From: Desulfofustis sp. PB-SRB1
GTDB lineage: Bacteria > Desulfobacterota > Desulfobulbia > Desulfobulbales > Desulfocapsaceae
Assembly (NCBI GenBank): GCA_016722945.1
Contig: JAEQMT010000037.1
Location: 176,709-240,708, forward strand
Length of the DNA stretch: 64,000 nt
Reading direction: 5' to 3'
A model generated the notes under the pieces. The model saw only the letters and a program-made list of their open reading frames with translations, did no database searches and was not told the origin of the DNA. A program made the position numbers and the translations under genes. Positions 33,803-45,464 of the stretch are shown in pieces (position 1 is the stretch's first letter; each line of letters begins with the position of its first letter).

Positions 33803-35455
33803 TCAGATGTTAGCGTACTGCTTGCGAAGTTCTTTTTTGTTCAACTTCCCTACACTCGTCTTGGCAATGCTTTCCACCAGGAGGATTTTCTCCGGTACCC
33901 CATATTTTGGTATGACGCCTCGATTGGCGTAATCCATGATGAATTCATGGATATCATCTTCATGCAGGGAGTCCTTTTCATATTGTTTTGGGACAACCAG
34001 GGCCAAAGGACGCTCTCCCCATTTGCTATCGGGTACACCTATGACTGCCACCTCACTCACTGAGGGATGCTGGCTGACAATATCTTCAAGTTGCAAGGAA
34101 GAGATCCATTCACCGCCTGTCTTGATGACGTCCTTGAGCCTGTCTGTGATCTGCAAGTAGCCCTCATCATCGATGAAACCAATGTCGCCTGTATGGAGCC
34201 AGCCGCCGGCCCAGAGTTCCTCACTGCGGTCCGGATCTTTTATGTAACCCTGAGTCAACCACGGGGCCCTGACCACCACTTCACCCGTTGTCTTTCCATC
34301 ATGCGGAACAGGAAGACCATCCGGATCAACTACCTCGAGATACGTATTGCTTATGGGGAGGCCAGTACGGCATCTGAAGACAACCTGATCCGCCGAACTC
34401 TGTTCCAGGATATGAGGCTTGAGATTGGCAATGGTGAGAATTGGGCAGGTTTCGCTCATACCGTAACCGGTATAGAGATTGATGCCTAGTTCCATTGCCT
34501 GTACACACTGTCCTTTTGACAGGGCTGACCCTCCAATTATGATTTTCCAATTTTTCACGTCAACGTTTTCAATCTCCGGGCTCGTGATCAGCATATGCAG
34601 AATGGTAGGTACGCAGTGTGAAAATGTTACCTTTTCTTCTGCTTTGAGTTTGAGCAGCATGGCAGGTTCATATTTGCCGGGATACACCTGCTTGGCACCA
34701 AGATGTGTCATCAGGTAAGGCATTCCCCAGGCGTGGACGTGGAACATCGGCGTGATGGGCATGTAGACGTCACCCGAACTGATTTTGGCCTGCGAATCAT
34801 ACCCGCACAGAGCGGTCATGGTTCCGTAGGTGTGTAGCACCAGCTGACGGTGACTGAAGCAGACACCTTTGGGTTGACCCGTGGTTCCTGTTGTGTAAAA
34901 GGTTGTGGCCAGGGCGTTTTCGTCGAAATCAGGAAAATTGTAGGAATCAGAAGCATCAGCCAAAAGTGCTTCATACTCACCGTCAAGAGCAAAGCTTGTA
35001 TCAGGCAGAATGCCCGTGTTACTTATCAGGATGATCTTCTTCACCGTGGTGAATTGATTCTGCACCGCATCGAGCATGGGCAGGAAGTCTTCATTTATAA
35101 GAATGATATCATCCTCGGCGTGGTTGATGGTGTAAATGAGTTGCTCCTGGGACAATCGTATGTTGATGGTGTGCAGCACTGCTCCCATCATGGGTATGGC
35201 AAAAAAGCATTCAAGGTACCTGTGGCTGTCCCAGTCCATCACAGCCACTGTGTCTCCCATTTTCACGCCAATGGATTCAAGACCATTGGCGAGCCTCGCG
35301 ACCCTCTTGCCAAATTCCCTGTATGTGTAACGGAAACTGTCTCTGTAAACGATTTCCTGATCAGGCGAGTAAATCATTGGTGTACGAAGCAGGTGCTTGA
35401 TGAGCAGTTGGTAGGGATAGGCCGATGCGGTTTTTTCAGTTATTCGAACTGTCAT
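33803..35455 (-). CDS. AMP-dependent fatty acyl-CoA synthetase
   Basis: 550 residues, ANL superfamily. The P-loop TTFYTTGTTGQPKGVCFSH (about 185-203), the GYGMSETCP motif (about 330) and the hinge region GWLHTGDIGFIDDEGY with DRLKDVIKTGGEWIS define an acyl-CoA ligase, most like medium/long-chain enzymes. Makes acyl-AMP then acyl-CoA. The C-terminal catalytic lysine is in KTSVGKLNKKEL. Precedes the thioesterase gene. Confidence 0.93.
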   Translation of the reverse strand: MTVRITEKTASAYPYQLLIKHLLRTPMIYSPDQEIVYRDSFRYTYREFGKRVARLANGLESIGVKMGDTVAVMDWDSHRYLECFFAIPMMGAVLHTINIRLSQEQLIYTINHAEDDIILINEDFLPMLDAVQNQFTTVKKIILISNTGILPDTSFALDGEYEALLADASDSYNFPDFDENALATTFYTTGTTGQPKGVCFSHRQLVLHTYGTMTALCGYDSQAKISSGDVYMPITPMFHVHAWGMPYLMTHLGAKQVYPGKYEPAMLLKLKAEEKVTFSHCVPTILHMLITSPEIENVDVKNWKIIIGGSALSKGQCVQAMELGINLYTGYGMSETCPILTIANLKPHILEQSSADQVVFRCRTGLPISNTYLEVVDPDGLPVPHDGKTTGEVVVRAPWLTQGYIKDPDRSEELWAGGWLHTGDIGFIDDEGYLQITDRLKDVIKTGGEWISSLQLEDIVSQHPSVSEVAVIGVPDSKWGERPLALVVPKQYEKDSLHEDDIHEFIMDYANRGVIPKYGVPEKILLVESIAKTSVGKLNKKELRKQYANI

Positions 35456-35836
35456 ACAGACTCCTCCTTAATTGATGAATGTTTCAGTTGTTGAACATGG
35501 TTACCGAGGGCATATGGATGCACCCTCACATTTAAATCATTACCTGTCACTAGGAGACCTCAAGGTTAAAGGTGATAAGCCATCGCTTTGTTGCTAGCCC
35601 CTAACTTTTCCAGAGGTTTCTCCCCATCTGCCTTCAATTACCGAGAACCTACCTTTTCCATCCGCATTTTCAAGAAATTTGACATTTCCCAACGGTGCTA
35701 CCCAGCACATTCGATGGAAATGAAGGCTTAGTGGAGGATCCTTACCACTGCTTCGGCTACTTTTGACACATGCATCCATCAGCGGCCAGTACGTTTTTAA
35801 ACATAAAAAAACCGGCTCATCATATCCAGGCCGGCC

Positions 35837-35922
35837 GATGTCAAAGAAAAAGATTTGACCCCCTAGTATTGATGTCAAAGAAAAAGATTTGACCCCCCTA
35901 GTATTTTGTGACCCCCTAGCAT
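35837..35922. repeat. Direct repeat, two and a half units
   Basis: Units at 35837-35870 and 35871-35905 differ by one extra C; both contain GTCAAAGAAAAAGATTTGAC followed by a C-run and CTAGTATT. A partial third unit follows (GACCCCCTAGCAT, 35909-35921). The element resembles REP-like sequences with a GGGGTCAAATCTTT core. Confidence 0.85.
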
Positions 35923-35928
35923 CTGTGC

Positions 35929-35970
35929 AAAAAAACGGCCCTCCACCCTTAATAGGTTGAGGGCCGTTTT
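35929..35970 (-). terminator. Rho-independent terminator of the dsr operon
   Basis: AAAACGGCCCTC (35932-35943) and GAGGGCCGTTTT (35959-35970) form a perfect 12-bp stem with a 15-base loop; on the minus strand a run of seven Ts follows. It lies 28 bp after the dsrP stop. Confidence 0.93.
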
Positions 35971-35997
35971 ATGAGCCGGTATTGAGGCAGGATCAGA

Positions 35998-37173
35998 TCA
36001 CTGCTCTACCTCGTGCTCAACGCCGATGGCGATTTTATAGAGCAGGGTCAACAGCAGGATACCGGTGGCCCAGATGCCCAGGGTGATGCCGATTTCATTT
36101 AAGGTCGGGTAGTACTCGGTGACCTCCTCCAGCGGATTGGGAACAAAACCGGCAAAGACAAAACCGAGTCCTTTATCCGCCCACAGGGCGAGGAAGACCA
36201 GCACCGAACCAAACCCCACCAACCGGTAATCAAATACCTTGGCGATCTTCATGTAGGCGAAAACACCCAACCCCACGAAGTTGAAAATAGTGGCGATCCA
36301 CATAAAGGGCACCAGATTGTTGTACACCTCACCGTGATGCTCGAGCCCGAAGAAGAGATACTGCAGGCTGTGCATGTGTCCCGGCACCTCCGAATAAAAT
36401 CCCACGAAGAATTCGAGAAGGAAGAAGAAGGTGTTGATGATCACCGCATACATGATGATGGTGGTCAACTTCCGCATGGCGGTTTCACCGGCATCGAAGT
36501 TGGCATATTTACGCATGATCAGACAGGCGATCAAGATCAGGCTGGGGCCGGCGGCAAAGGCAGAGGCCAGAAAGCGCGGCGCAATGATGGCTGAGAGCCA
36601 GAAATGACGACCCGGCAGACCACAGTACAACATGGCCGTAACGGTGTGGATTGAGACCGCAAAGGGGATGGAAATAGCCACGAAGAAATAGATCCACTTG
36701 GGCGGCGGTACCTGCTTGCGCTCGGAGGTGAGGATTACCCAGCCGCACAACAGGTTAAGCAGCAGGTAGCCCCACAATACGCACATATCCCAGAACAGCA
36801 TGGAGTATGGGGTGGGATAAAAAATAACGTTCAAGCCACGCAGCGGTTGCCCGAGATCGGCCATAATGAACATCAGACACATGACCAGAGCGGATATGGC
36901 AAGAAACTCACCGAGGATAGTGATCCGCCCGAATTCCTTGTAGTTGTGGATGTAATAGGGCAACACCAGCATCAAGCCACCGGCGGCCACCCCCACGAGA
37001 AAGGTAAATTGAGAGATGTAGAGGCCCCATGAGACGTCACGGCTCATGCCGGTAAGCCCAAGACCGAAGACATACTGCCGAAAATAGCAGGCCCAGCCCA
37101 CCGCAATCACCGAGGCAAGGATGGCGAGCCATATCCAGTAGGCCGGTTTTCCTTTTAGTGTTTTTTCAATCAT
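35998..37173 (-). CDS. dsrP: DsrP, NrfD-family membrane subunit of the DsrMKJOP complex
   Basis: 391 residues from the ATG at 37173 (GAGGG just upstream); an in-frame ATG at 37188 overlaps dsrO and is less likely. About ten membrane spans, NrfD/PsrC type, with WGLYISQFTFLVGVAAGG near the start. DsrP exchanges electrons with menaquinol and passes them through DsrO and DsrJ. Last gene of the operon, followed by a strong terminator. Confidence 0.95.
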   Translation of the reverse strand: MIEKTLKGKPAYWIWLAILASVIAVGWACYFRQYVFGLGLTGMSRDVSWGLYISQFTFLVGVAAGGLMLVLPYYIHNYKEFGRITILGEFLAISALVMCLMFIMADLGQPLRGLNVIFYPTPYSMLFWDMCVLWGYLLLNLLCGWVILTSERKQVPPPKWIYFFVAISIPFAVSIHTVTAMLYCGLPGRHFWLSAIIAPRFLASAFAAGPSLILIACLIMRKYANFDAGETAMRKLTTIIMYAVIINTFFFLLEFFVGFYSEVPGHMHSLQYLFFGLEHHGEVYNNLVPFMWIATIFNFVGLGVFAYMKIAKVFDYRLVGFGSVLVFLALWADKGLGFVFAGFVPNPLEEVTEYYPTLNEIGITLGIWATGILLLTLLYKIAIGVEHEVEQ

Positions 37174-37180
37174 GATGCCC

Positions 37181-38014
37181 TCACACAATATAGAAGACGG
37201 ACGGTCGTGTACCCGCCGCCGGTCTGCGCTGAATGGTAAATTCCTCGTGCAGCACCTTGCTGATTTCCGATTCGGGATCGTTCAGATCGCCAAATACGAT
37301 GGCGCCGGTACCCGCGCACGCCTCGACGCAGGCTGGTTCAAGTCCCTTGCCCAGCCGTTCGCTGCAGAAGTTGCACTTCTCCACGACACCGCGATTACGC
37401 CCCGGAAACTCTGGGTTGTAGACCGTTATGAATGGCCGTGGGTCCTGCCAGTTGAAGCTCCTCGCCCCATACGGGCAGGCGGCCATACAGAACCGGCAAC
37501 CGATGCAGCGATGATAATCCATGGAGACGATGCCGTTTTTCTCCATCACAAAGGTTGCCTTGGTGGGGCAGGCCTTGACGCAGGAGGGGTTGTCGCAATG
37601 GTTGCACAATACCGGAAACGCGCTGTTTTCCACCGACCCGCTGCGCCGATTATGGGAATGATCGGGAAATGCATTGCCATAGCCGGTTTTCCATATCCAT
37701 TTGATCTCACTTTTACGCTCGTCGATATCGGGGACGTTATGCGCCAGATGACAGGCGGCGATGGCCTCATCGAGCAGCGCCTCATCGTCGTAAAATTTGC
37801 GCATGTCGATCACCATGCCGAGGCGGATCCCAGCGTTCTGCTCTTCACCATGGCCATGACCACCGCCATGGCTGTCGGCGGCATGGGCGGGCGCGGGTTC
37901 CGAATCGGCGCTTGCCTGCGCGGTGCCGTGCAGCTTCACCAGTACCGGAGCGCCCATACCGGCCAGCACGGTGGCGCCGGCCATCTTCAAGAATTTTCTT
38001 CGTTTATTATTCAT
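37181..38014 (-). CDS. dsrO: DsrO, periplasmic 4Fe-4S subunit
   Basis: 277 residues. Tat-type signal ([17 protein letters not shown]) then a ferredoxin-like fold with [26 protein letters not shown] and [20 protein letters not shown] motifs, giving several 4Fe-4S clusters. A histidine- and glycine-rich linker ([12 protein letters not shown]) lies near residue 50. It connects the quinone-active DsrP to the periplasmic cytochrome DsrJ. Adjacent to dsrJ with the start and stop codons touching. Confidence 0.95.
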   Translation of the reverse strand: MNNKRRKFLKMAGATVLAGMGAPVLVKLHGTAQASADSEPAPAHAADSHGGGHGHGEEQNAGIRLGMVIDMRKFYDDEALLDEAIAACHLAHNVPDIDERKSEIKWIWKTGYGNAFPDHSHNRRSGSVENSAFPVLCNHCDNPSCVKACPTKATFVMEKNGIVSMDYHRCIGCRFCMAACPYGARSFNWQDPRPFITVYNPEFPGRNRGVVEKCNFCSERLGKGLEPACVEACAGTGAIVFGDLNDPESEISKVLHEEFTIQRRPAAGTRPSVFYIV

Positions 38015-38424
38015 TAGAGGGCCTCCTTGCTAGCAATTTCAGCCGGCGTCATGTGGCAGGTCCAGCAGTCCGGCCGGGCCGACACATACTCATGGCAGGA
38101 GTCACAGAATTGCTCCTTGTTGGAATGACAATCCATGCAGGCGAGCTGCAACCCTTTACCAAATTCCAGAGTGCCGAGCTTGGGGTCATTGACGACTATC
38201 GTCTCCCGCTTCGCCTCTCTGATGACCTCATCGCGCCACACATCAAGCAGTTTCATATGCGAAGATCGCATATATTCCACCGGCGCCACGCATACGGACG
38301 CGCCATTGGGCGGAGGTTCAGGCGTGGGCGGCGGCCCGGCCTTCAGCAATCCATACCAAAACGGCGTCGTCACCAGCAGGACGAAGACGGCGAGCCCCCC
38401 AAGTATCAGTGATTTGTTAAACAT
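38014..38424 (-). CDS. dsrJ: DsrJ, triheme cytochrome c
   Basis: 136 residues: an uncleaved N-terminal membrane anchor (about 8-28), a Pro-rich linker, and three CxxCH heme sites close to the C-terminus (CMDCH, CDSCH, CWTCH). Cys45 in the conserved region with [10 protein letters not shown] corresponds to the cysteine thought to ligate one heme in known DsrJ. Periplasmic electron relay of the complex. Overlaps dsrO by one base. Confidence 0.95.
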   Translation of the reverse strand: MFNKSLILGGLAVFVLLVTTPFWYGLLKAGPPPTPEPPPNGASVCVAPVEYMRSSHMKLLDVWRDEVIREAKRETIVVNDPKLGTLEFGKGLQLACMDCHSNKEQFCDSCHEYVSARPDCWTCHMTPAEIASKEAL

Positions 38425-38445
38425 AAGTCAGTGCTCCTTACACAG

Positions 38446-40080
<1,635 letters not shown>

Positions 40081-40109
40081 AATCGTTTGTCCTTATAAAC
40101 TGGTTATCA

Positions 40110-41141
40110 TCAGGCTGGTTCGGCCGCTTCTTTTTGCGGCTCCAGCTCCTTTTCTACCGGAATACCCGCCTCCACCATGTACTCACGAAATTCATCTTCG
40201 TATGCGGCATACGAATGCGGCTTGATATCGGGGTTCCACGGATTGACGTGGCGCACCTCGCGGGTGTTGTTGCGCATGTTCCGAGTCGGGCTCAAAAACA
40301 CCCCGCCAAGGTGCATCAATTTGCTGAACGGAAAATAGATAAGCAGGGCACACACCAGAAAGAGGTGCACGTAGAAGATTGCGCTGATATCGGGGCTCAC
40401 CACCGGGCTGAAGGTCACCAGGCCAACGCCCATCGCCTTGATTGCGGCAATATCGATGCCGCCGCGAAAGACCATGCGCATCAGTACGCCGGTAATGCCG
40501 ATGGCAAGCAGCAGAAAGAGCGGAAAGTAATCGTTAAACAGCGACATGTACCGCACCGGCCGGGTGAACAGACGCCTGGCGAAGAGAAAAAGCAGGCCGA
40601 TCAACAGACCGGCATCGGTCAGGTACAGCGTCGGCAGACCCATTTCAAACAATGAGTCAGCCCAATCCAGCCAGACAATGGGGGCCGGTACCGGCTCAAG
40701 AAACAGCCGCAGGTGGCGGATCACGATAACCAGAAACGAATAGTGAAAAATCAGGGCGAACAGCCACAGCCATTTGGCCGATTCGTAGGTAAGTTTGGGG
40801 CCGGCATAGACATCAGCCTTGGTATGCCGAAACAGCGAGCGGAAGGTGAGAATCTCCAGGGCCATGCGGGCGATCACCTCGGTATTGGTGTTGGGCGCTT
40901 CAAGCCGGTTGTGGGGGATGAAATCAAGGGATTTCGCCTGTCCGCAGGTGGTTTGAATGGAAAAAGGCACCGGCGATTTGGCCCAATCCCAGATCTTCCA
41001 GGCAAACCCTCCCAGAAAGATGACAATGGCCAGATACGGCACCGCTACCCCGAAAAAATACTGCATCCCCGGGATCAACGAGCCGAACCAGGCAATCAGC
41101 ATCAATGCGATGACCGCTCCAAGTGAATAGACATACTTCAT
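40110..41141 (-). CDS. dsrM: DsrM, cytochrome b membrane subunit
   Basis: 343 residues with about six membrane spans in the NarI-like region (about 110-290), including His residues in IFHYSFLVIVIRHLRLFLEP and HLFLVCALLIYFPFSKLMHLGG that can bind two b hemes. Takes electrons from quinol for DsrK. The N-terminal part (1-50) adds two more hydrophobic segments as in delta-proteobacterial DsrM. First of the dsrMKJOP genes. Confidence 0.95.
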   Translation of the reverse strand: MKYVYSLGAVIALMLIAWFGSLIPGMQYFFGVAVPYLAIVIFLGGFAWKIWDWAKSPVPFSIQTTCGQAKSLDFIPHNRLEAPNTNTEVIARMALEILTFRSLFRHTKADVYAGPKLTYESAKWLWLFALIFHYSFLVIVIRHLRLFLEPVPAPIVWLDWADSLFEMGLPTLYLTDAGLLIGLLFLFARRLFTRPVRYMSLFNDYFPLFLLLAIGITGVLMRMVFRGGIDIAAIKAMGVGLVTFSPVVSPDISAIFYVHLFLVCALLIYFPFSKLMHLGGVFLSPTRNMRNNTREVRHVNPWNPDIKPHSYAAYEDEFREYMVEAGIPVEKELEPQKEAAEPA

Positions 41142-41247
41142 AGTTCTTCCTCAAAATAAAATGATATGGATAAAGCGCCGCTGGGTTTCATAAGGGGAAC
41201 GTTGAAAAATTCTGTTTCCAAATTCCCCCAGCGGCGGCCCGTAACCG

Positions 41248-41772
41248 CTACTTACTAATCTTCTCGACCGCCTGCAATTTTTTCGATGGGCAGGGACTGT
41301 CGGTGAGAATCGACGTGCCCGTTTTTAACTCGGCAACACGGATCTCGTGCAGTTGATGACGACACTCGGTGTAGAGATCAAAGGCGCTCAATACGGCGAG
41401 ATCGACGGCAAACTCAAAGTCGTACAATTCTGATTCCAGCTCCCGTACCCGCTGAGCACCGCCCAAAGATTCCCGAACGATGTGCTTGACCGCGTTGAGC
41501 GGCGCAATCGCCTGTGAAGGCGTAAAGTCCTGTACCGCCCGAATGCGCATTAGGTGTTGCAGGGGCAGGCGATAGGAGTCCTTGCCCCGCCCTTCCAGGA
41601 GCAGGGGCAAAAGCTGCGTCAATATCGACCTGACCTGGCCGCCTACCGGGTTGGCGAACGCATCCCGTTCCTTGATGAAAAATCCCGAGGATTGATATGT
41701 CTTCAGGGTAAAGGTTACCCACTTATCAATGATCTTATCCCCTTTGCTGTTCAGTACCTGGGCCAGCTTCAT
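41248..41772 (-). CDS. RsbRD N-terminal-domain protein upstream of dsrM
   Basis: 174 residues, mostly helical, matching the RsbRD-type N-terminal domain (IIDKWVTFTLKTYQSSGFFIKERDAFANPVGG). These domains belong to co-antagonists of the RsbT stress-signalling kinase. It lies 106 bp upstream of dsrM on the same strand; such a gene upstream of dsrM is recalled from related sulfate reducers and suggests a regulatory or sensory link to the complex, which is inference. Confidence 0.8.
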   Translation of the reverse strand: MKLAQVLNSKGDKIIDKWVTFTLKTYQSSGFFIKERDAFANPVGGQVRSILTQLLPLLLEGRGKDSYRLPLQHLMRIRAVQDFTPSQAIAPLNAVKHIVRESLGGAQRVRELESELYDFEFAVDLAVLSAFDLYTECRHQLHEIRVAELKTGTSILTDSPCPSKKLQAVEKISK

Positions 41773-41936
41773 ACCTCAACCAAAAACAAATAACTATATG
41801 ATATCAAACGAAGAAAAATCTTTTGACAGGTTAATAAATGAATGGTGATTCATAGCAATCGAAAAGTAGCATCTTTATGCTGCCTTTTCAACAGTTTTCG
41901 ACGGAAAAGCAACTGCGTTCAACCAGAGCGTTAGGT

Positions 41937-44036
41937 CTAGCTCGAAAATTGAGTGGCAAGCTCGCTGATGATGAGTTCAGCCTCGCTGACGTAAGGATCA
42001 TCCTGCAACCCCTGCCGCCACTGTTCGGCAGTGGGAACCTCAGAATCATCGGGATCAGCCTCATCGAGGAATGGATCACCCGATAAGCCGCCGTGTGCTC
42101 TCAGTGCTTCGCGTTCCCGGCGCTCTTGTTCACGCCGGTCTCGCATTGCCGTCAGGGTCAGGGTGGTAAGGGTCTGGTTGCTCTGTTCATGGGAGCGAAT
42201 GGCCTGCTGGGCGATGGATTGCAACTCATCGGAGGCGGTGACCCGCTCACGGCTGCTGGCCACCAGACTGGTCAGATCGGTGATCTTATCAGTGTAGGGG
42301 AGATAATCGGCCGGCACATCTTTATCCCAGGGCAGGGAATAATCGAGATACTGCTCGCCGGATTCGAGATATTGATACAGGGTGGGAAGAACGATATCGG
42401 GCTCAACGCCGCGATACTGGGTGGAGTCGCCGTCAACGCGATAAAATTTCTGAATCGTCGCCTTGAGGGCGCCGAGATCATCGTAGCGCCGCAGGTGGAG
42501 CAGTGGAATATGATCGTTGAGGTTGATAATGGTCTGGACGGTGCCTTTGCCATGGGTGTGATCGCCACCCACGATTACCGCCCGCCGATAATCCTGCAGG
42601 GCGGCGGCAACGATCTCCGAGGCGGAAGCGGAAAAACGGTTGACCAGCACCACCAGCGGCCCACCATAGACGAGGGTGTCGTCCTCGTCGTTGAGTACCC
42701 GCTTGAGACCATAGCTGTTTTTCACCTGCACGACGGGCCCCTGCTCGATGAACAGGCCGACGATATCCACCGCATCCACCAGCGAGCCGCCGCCGTTGTT
42801 GCGAAGATCAAGGATAATCCCCTCGATATCCTGGTCGATCAGGGCCAGGATGGCCTGTTTGGTGTCCTGGGTGGAGTTTCGTGCCGTTTCATTGTCCCTG
42901 CTCTTTTCAAAATCGCGATAGAAACTGGGGATATTGATGTAGCCGAACTTCTTGTCGCCTGATTCCAGGATGGTATGACGAACATAGGCATCCTCGATCT
43001 GCACCACATCCCGGGTAATGGTAATGGTATCTTTCATCCCATCAGGCTTGCGAATGGTCAGTTCCACCTCGGTTCCCTTCGGCCCCCGGATCAGGCGGAC
43101 TGCATCACGGAGCCGCATATCGGTGACTTCAACCGGCTCCTCCCCCTTCTCGGCCACGGCGACGATGGTATCCTCGGCCTGCATGCCGCCGTGCCGGGCA
43201 GTGGCGCTGCCGGGCAAAACCCTGACCACTTTAATAAGCCCATCTTCTTCCCGCAGCAGGGCGCCGATTCCCTCGAGGCTGCCGCGCATCTGGATATCAA
43301 AGTCTTCTTTACGATCCGGCGCCATGTAGTTGGTGTGCGGGTCAAACGCCCTGGCAACGGCATTGAAATAGCGATCAAAATGATCCTGCAGGGTTTCCTT
43401 GCGCAATCGGTCGAAAAAATTATCCAGCCGTTTACCCACCCGTTCGGTGGCTTCCAGCAACAGACCAGCGGAGCTTATCTCTTCACCTTTGTCACGATAA
43501 TCCTGCTCCAGTTCCAGGTATCGATTGATAATCTGCGCTTTAATGATCAATCGCCAGCGCTCCCGCAGGGCGGCCGGGTCGACTGCAAAATCAAGTTTTT
43601 CGGGGTCGGTCTCGAGATAATCGATACTATCGAGGTCGATGGGATCGGCGAGCAGGGCGGCAACCATCTCTTCGACCATATTAAGCTGTGTGGTAAAAAT
43701 CTCATAGCTGACGACGGGCAGAATAATGGTACCGTTGGTTAGATTATCATCGATGGTATCGGCATAGACGGAAAGCTCCGCCACATCATCTTGCACCAGG
43801 AACCGTTTCTGAAAGTCAAGCTGCTTGAGATACAAATCAAAGGCCGCCCGGGACAACTCATCATCCATCTCTTTTTCGCTGAAATGAACCGATGGCAGGT
43901 GCTTACTGAGCATATAGCCGATCAGCTTGTTGCGCTTGCGATCGATGTCGGCCGCGCTGTCTGAGGCCTGAACATGGACACCGCAGAGGATAAGAGCGGT
44001 TGAAATTACGACTGCGAAAATACGATTACGATACAT
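41937..44036 (-). CDS. prc: Tail-specific (carboxy-terminal processing) protease
   Basis: 699 residues with a signal peptide (about 1-24), an N-terminal helical region, a PDZ domain (about 245-345), an S41 peptidase core and a C-terminal DUF3340-like tail. The Ser/Lys dyad regions are NRFSASASEIVAAALQDYRR (Ser about 471) and HGKGTVQ (Lys497). Prc cleaves misfolded or tagged periplasmic proteins. Lies 131 bp downstream of hemA on the same strand; no obvious terminator between. Confidence 0.95.
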   Translation of the reverse strand: MYRNRIFAVVISTALILCGVHVQASDSAADIDRKRNKLIGYMLSKHLPSVHFSEKEMDDELSRAAFDLYLKQLDFQKRFLVQDDVAELSVYADTIDDNLTNGTIILPVVSYEIFTTQLNMVEEMVAALLADPIDLDSIDYLETDPEKLDFAVDPAALRERWRLIIKAQIINRYLELEQDYRDKGEEISSAGLLLEATERVGKRLDNFFDRLRKETLQDHFDRYFNAVARAFDPHTNYMAPDRKEDFDIQMRGSLEGIGALLREEDGLIKVVRVLPGSATARHGGMQAEDTIVAVAEKGEEPVEVTDMRLRDAVRLIRGPKGTEVELTIRKPDGMKDTITITRDVVQIEDAYVRHTILESGDKKFGYINIPSFYRDFEKSRDNETARNSTQDTKQAILALIDQDIEGIILDLRNNGGGSLVDAVDIVGLFIEQGPVVQVKNSYGLKRVLNDEDDTLVYGGPLVVLVNRFSASASEIVAAALQDYRRAVIVGGDHTHGKGTVQTIINLNDHIPLLHLRRYDDLGALKATIQKFYRVDGDSTQYRGVEPDIVLPTLYQYLESGEQYLDYSLPWDKDVPADYLPYTDKITDLTSLVASSRERVTASDELQSIAQQAIRSHEQSNQTLTTLTLTAMRDRREQERREREALRAHGGLSGDPFLDEADPDDSEVPTAEQWRQGLQDDPYVSEAELIISELATQFSS

Positions 44037-44167
44037 AACGACTCACGTGCTGATTTACATTTTATCAATGGCTGTATTCAGCCTCACGGCCATACTACCA
44101 TTTCCGTCGGCGTCGAAACGAGGATTTTTTTCGGCCGAGTCGGCGCTGTTTCGAAAACATGTCAATT

Positions 44168-45457
44168 TTAGTTGCGGCGCAACTCATCTTCATCCAATGC
44201 AAAAATCGAATTAATCAGGTCAACCTTGGCCTTGTCACCCGGCCGGCACGACTCCTTTTTCAGATAGATGAGCGGGCTATGGAGGAATTTGGCGGTCACC
44301 GCAGCCATCATTTTTTCCACATGCTGGCGCTGCTCCTTGCTCAATTCGACTTTGGCAAGGGTTTTTGCCAGTTCCTGGGCACAGATGGCGTCCGTCTTGC
44401 TCTTCAGGGCGGCAATGGTCGGGGTTACCTGAAGATGTTCCAGCCATTGGCTGAATTTTACCGTCTCCTCATCGACGATCCGATGCGCCTTGACCGCCTC
44501 CTGTTCGCGTCCGGCCCGATTTTGGGTAACGACCTGGCCGAGATCATCGATGTCGTACAGATAGACGTTGTCGATCTCATTGAGGGCCGGGTCAAGGTCC
44601 CGCGGCACGGCGATATCGATGAAAAACAGTGAGCGGTTCCGGCGGGCACGCATCAGTGGTTTGACCTGCCCGTGCTGAATGATCAACTCGGTGGAGCCGG
44701 TTGATGAGATAACGATATCGGCCGTTTCCAGATACGTATCGATCTCGCTCAGCAGGCAGGCGCCGCCCTTGAACCGGGCCGCCAGGGCCACCGCCCGGTC
44801 AAAGGTGCGATTGGCCACCATGACCCCGGCCACCCCCTGCCCCAGCAGGTGCTGCGCGGCCAGTTCGGCCATCTCACCGGCGCCGATGAGCAGTACCTGT
44901 TTATCATCCAGGCTGCCGAATATTTTTTTTGCCAGCTCAACCGCGGCCGAGGAGATCGAGACGGCGGAGGCACCGATACCCGTCTCGCTGCGAACCCGTT
45001 TGGCGGTGGAAAATGATTTATGCAACAATTTGTTGAGCAGCGGCCCGGTGGCGTTTGCCTGGGCGGCATGACGATATGCCTCCTTGATCTGCCCGAGGAT
45101 CTGCGCCTCGCCGACCACCAGGGAATCAAGCGATGCAGCCACCTGAAAGAAATGACGTACTGCCTCGCTGTCGTGATAGGCATAGCAGTACTGGGACCAC
45201 TGTTCAGGGTCTCCCACCTCACCGAACAGAAGTGCCATCAGCTCCTGGTCAGTGGGCATCTCCTCATCACCGGCACAGACCAGCTCCACCCGGTTGCAGG
45301 TGGAAATCAGATAATACTCAAGGCATTGAGGCAAGATACTCAGTGCCGCAAGGGCATCCTCGTATCCTTTGGTTACGGCAAGCTGTTCGCGAATGGAGAG
45401 GGGGGTGGTCTTATGGTTGACACCCACCAGGGTGAGACGTGTTTGAGCCATGGTCAC
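44168..45457 (-). CDS. hemA: Glutamyl-tRNA reductase
   Basis: 429 residues. First committed step of the C5 tetrapyrrole pathway. Active-site Cys54 in ISTCNRVELV, the conserved GEAQILGQIKEAY, and the NADPH-binding LLIGAGEMAELAAQHLL are all present. It follows the hemX-like gene by 7 bp, in the order sirC-hemX-hemA common to anaerobes that make siroheme and heme through sirohydrochlorin. Confidence 0.96.
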   Translation of the reverse strand: MTMAQTRLTLVGVNHKTTPLSIREQLAVTKGYEDALAALSILPQCLEYYLISTCNRVELVCAGDEEMPTDQELMALLFGEVGDPEQWSQYCYAYHDSEAVRHFFQVAASLDSLVVGEAQILGQIKEAYRHAAQANATGPLLNKLLHKSFSTAKRVRSETGIGASAVSISSAAVELAKKIFGSLDDKQVLLIGAGEMAELAAQHLLGQGVAGVMVANRTFDRAVALAARFKGGACLLSEIDTYLETADIVISSTGSTELIIQHGQVKPLMRARRNRSLFFIDIAVPRDLDPALNEIDNVYLYDIDDLGQVVTQNRAGREQEAVKAHRIVDEETVKFSQWLEHLQVTPTIAALKSKTDAICAQELAKTLAKVELSKEQRQHVEKMMAAVTAKFLHSPLIYLKKESCRPGDKAKVDLINSIFALDEDELRRN

Positions 45458-45464
45458 CCAACAC

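Larger units (their letters stand above)
35456..35997. other. Gene-free stretch with direct repeats and a terminator
   Basis: 542 bp between the start of the acyl-CoA synthetase gene and the end of dsrP. It holds a 34/35-bp direct duplication (35837-35905) and the dsr terminator (35929-35970). The minus frame 35594-35878 runs into the duplicated block and has no support as a gene. Confidence 0.65.

Noticed and set aside
35594..35878. 94-codon minus-strand frame before the dsr terminator
   Set aside because: Its start lies in the duplicated repeat unit, and the rest has no recognisable domain or ribosome site.
42093..43742. Two long plus-strand frames opposite the tail-specific protease
   Set aside because: The protease frame has all family motifs; the opposite frames are its mirror.
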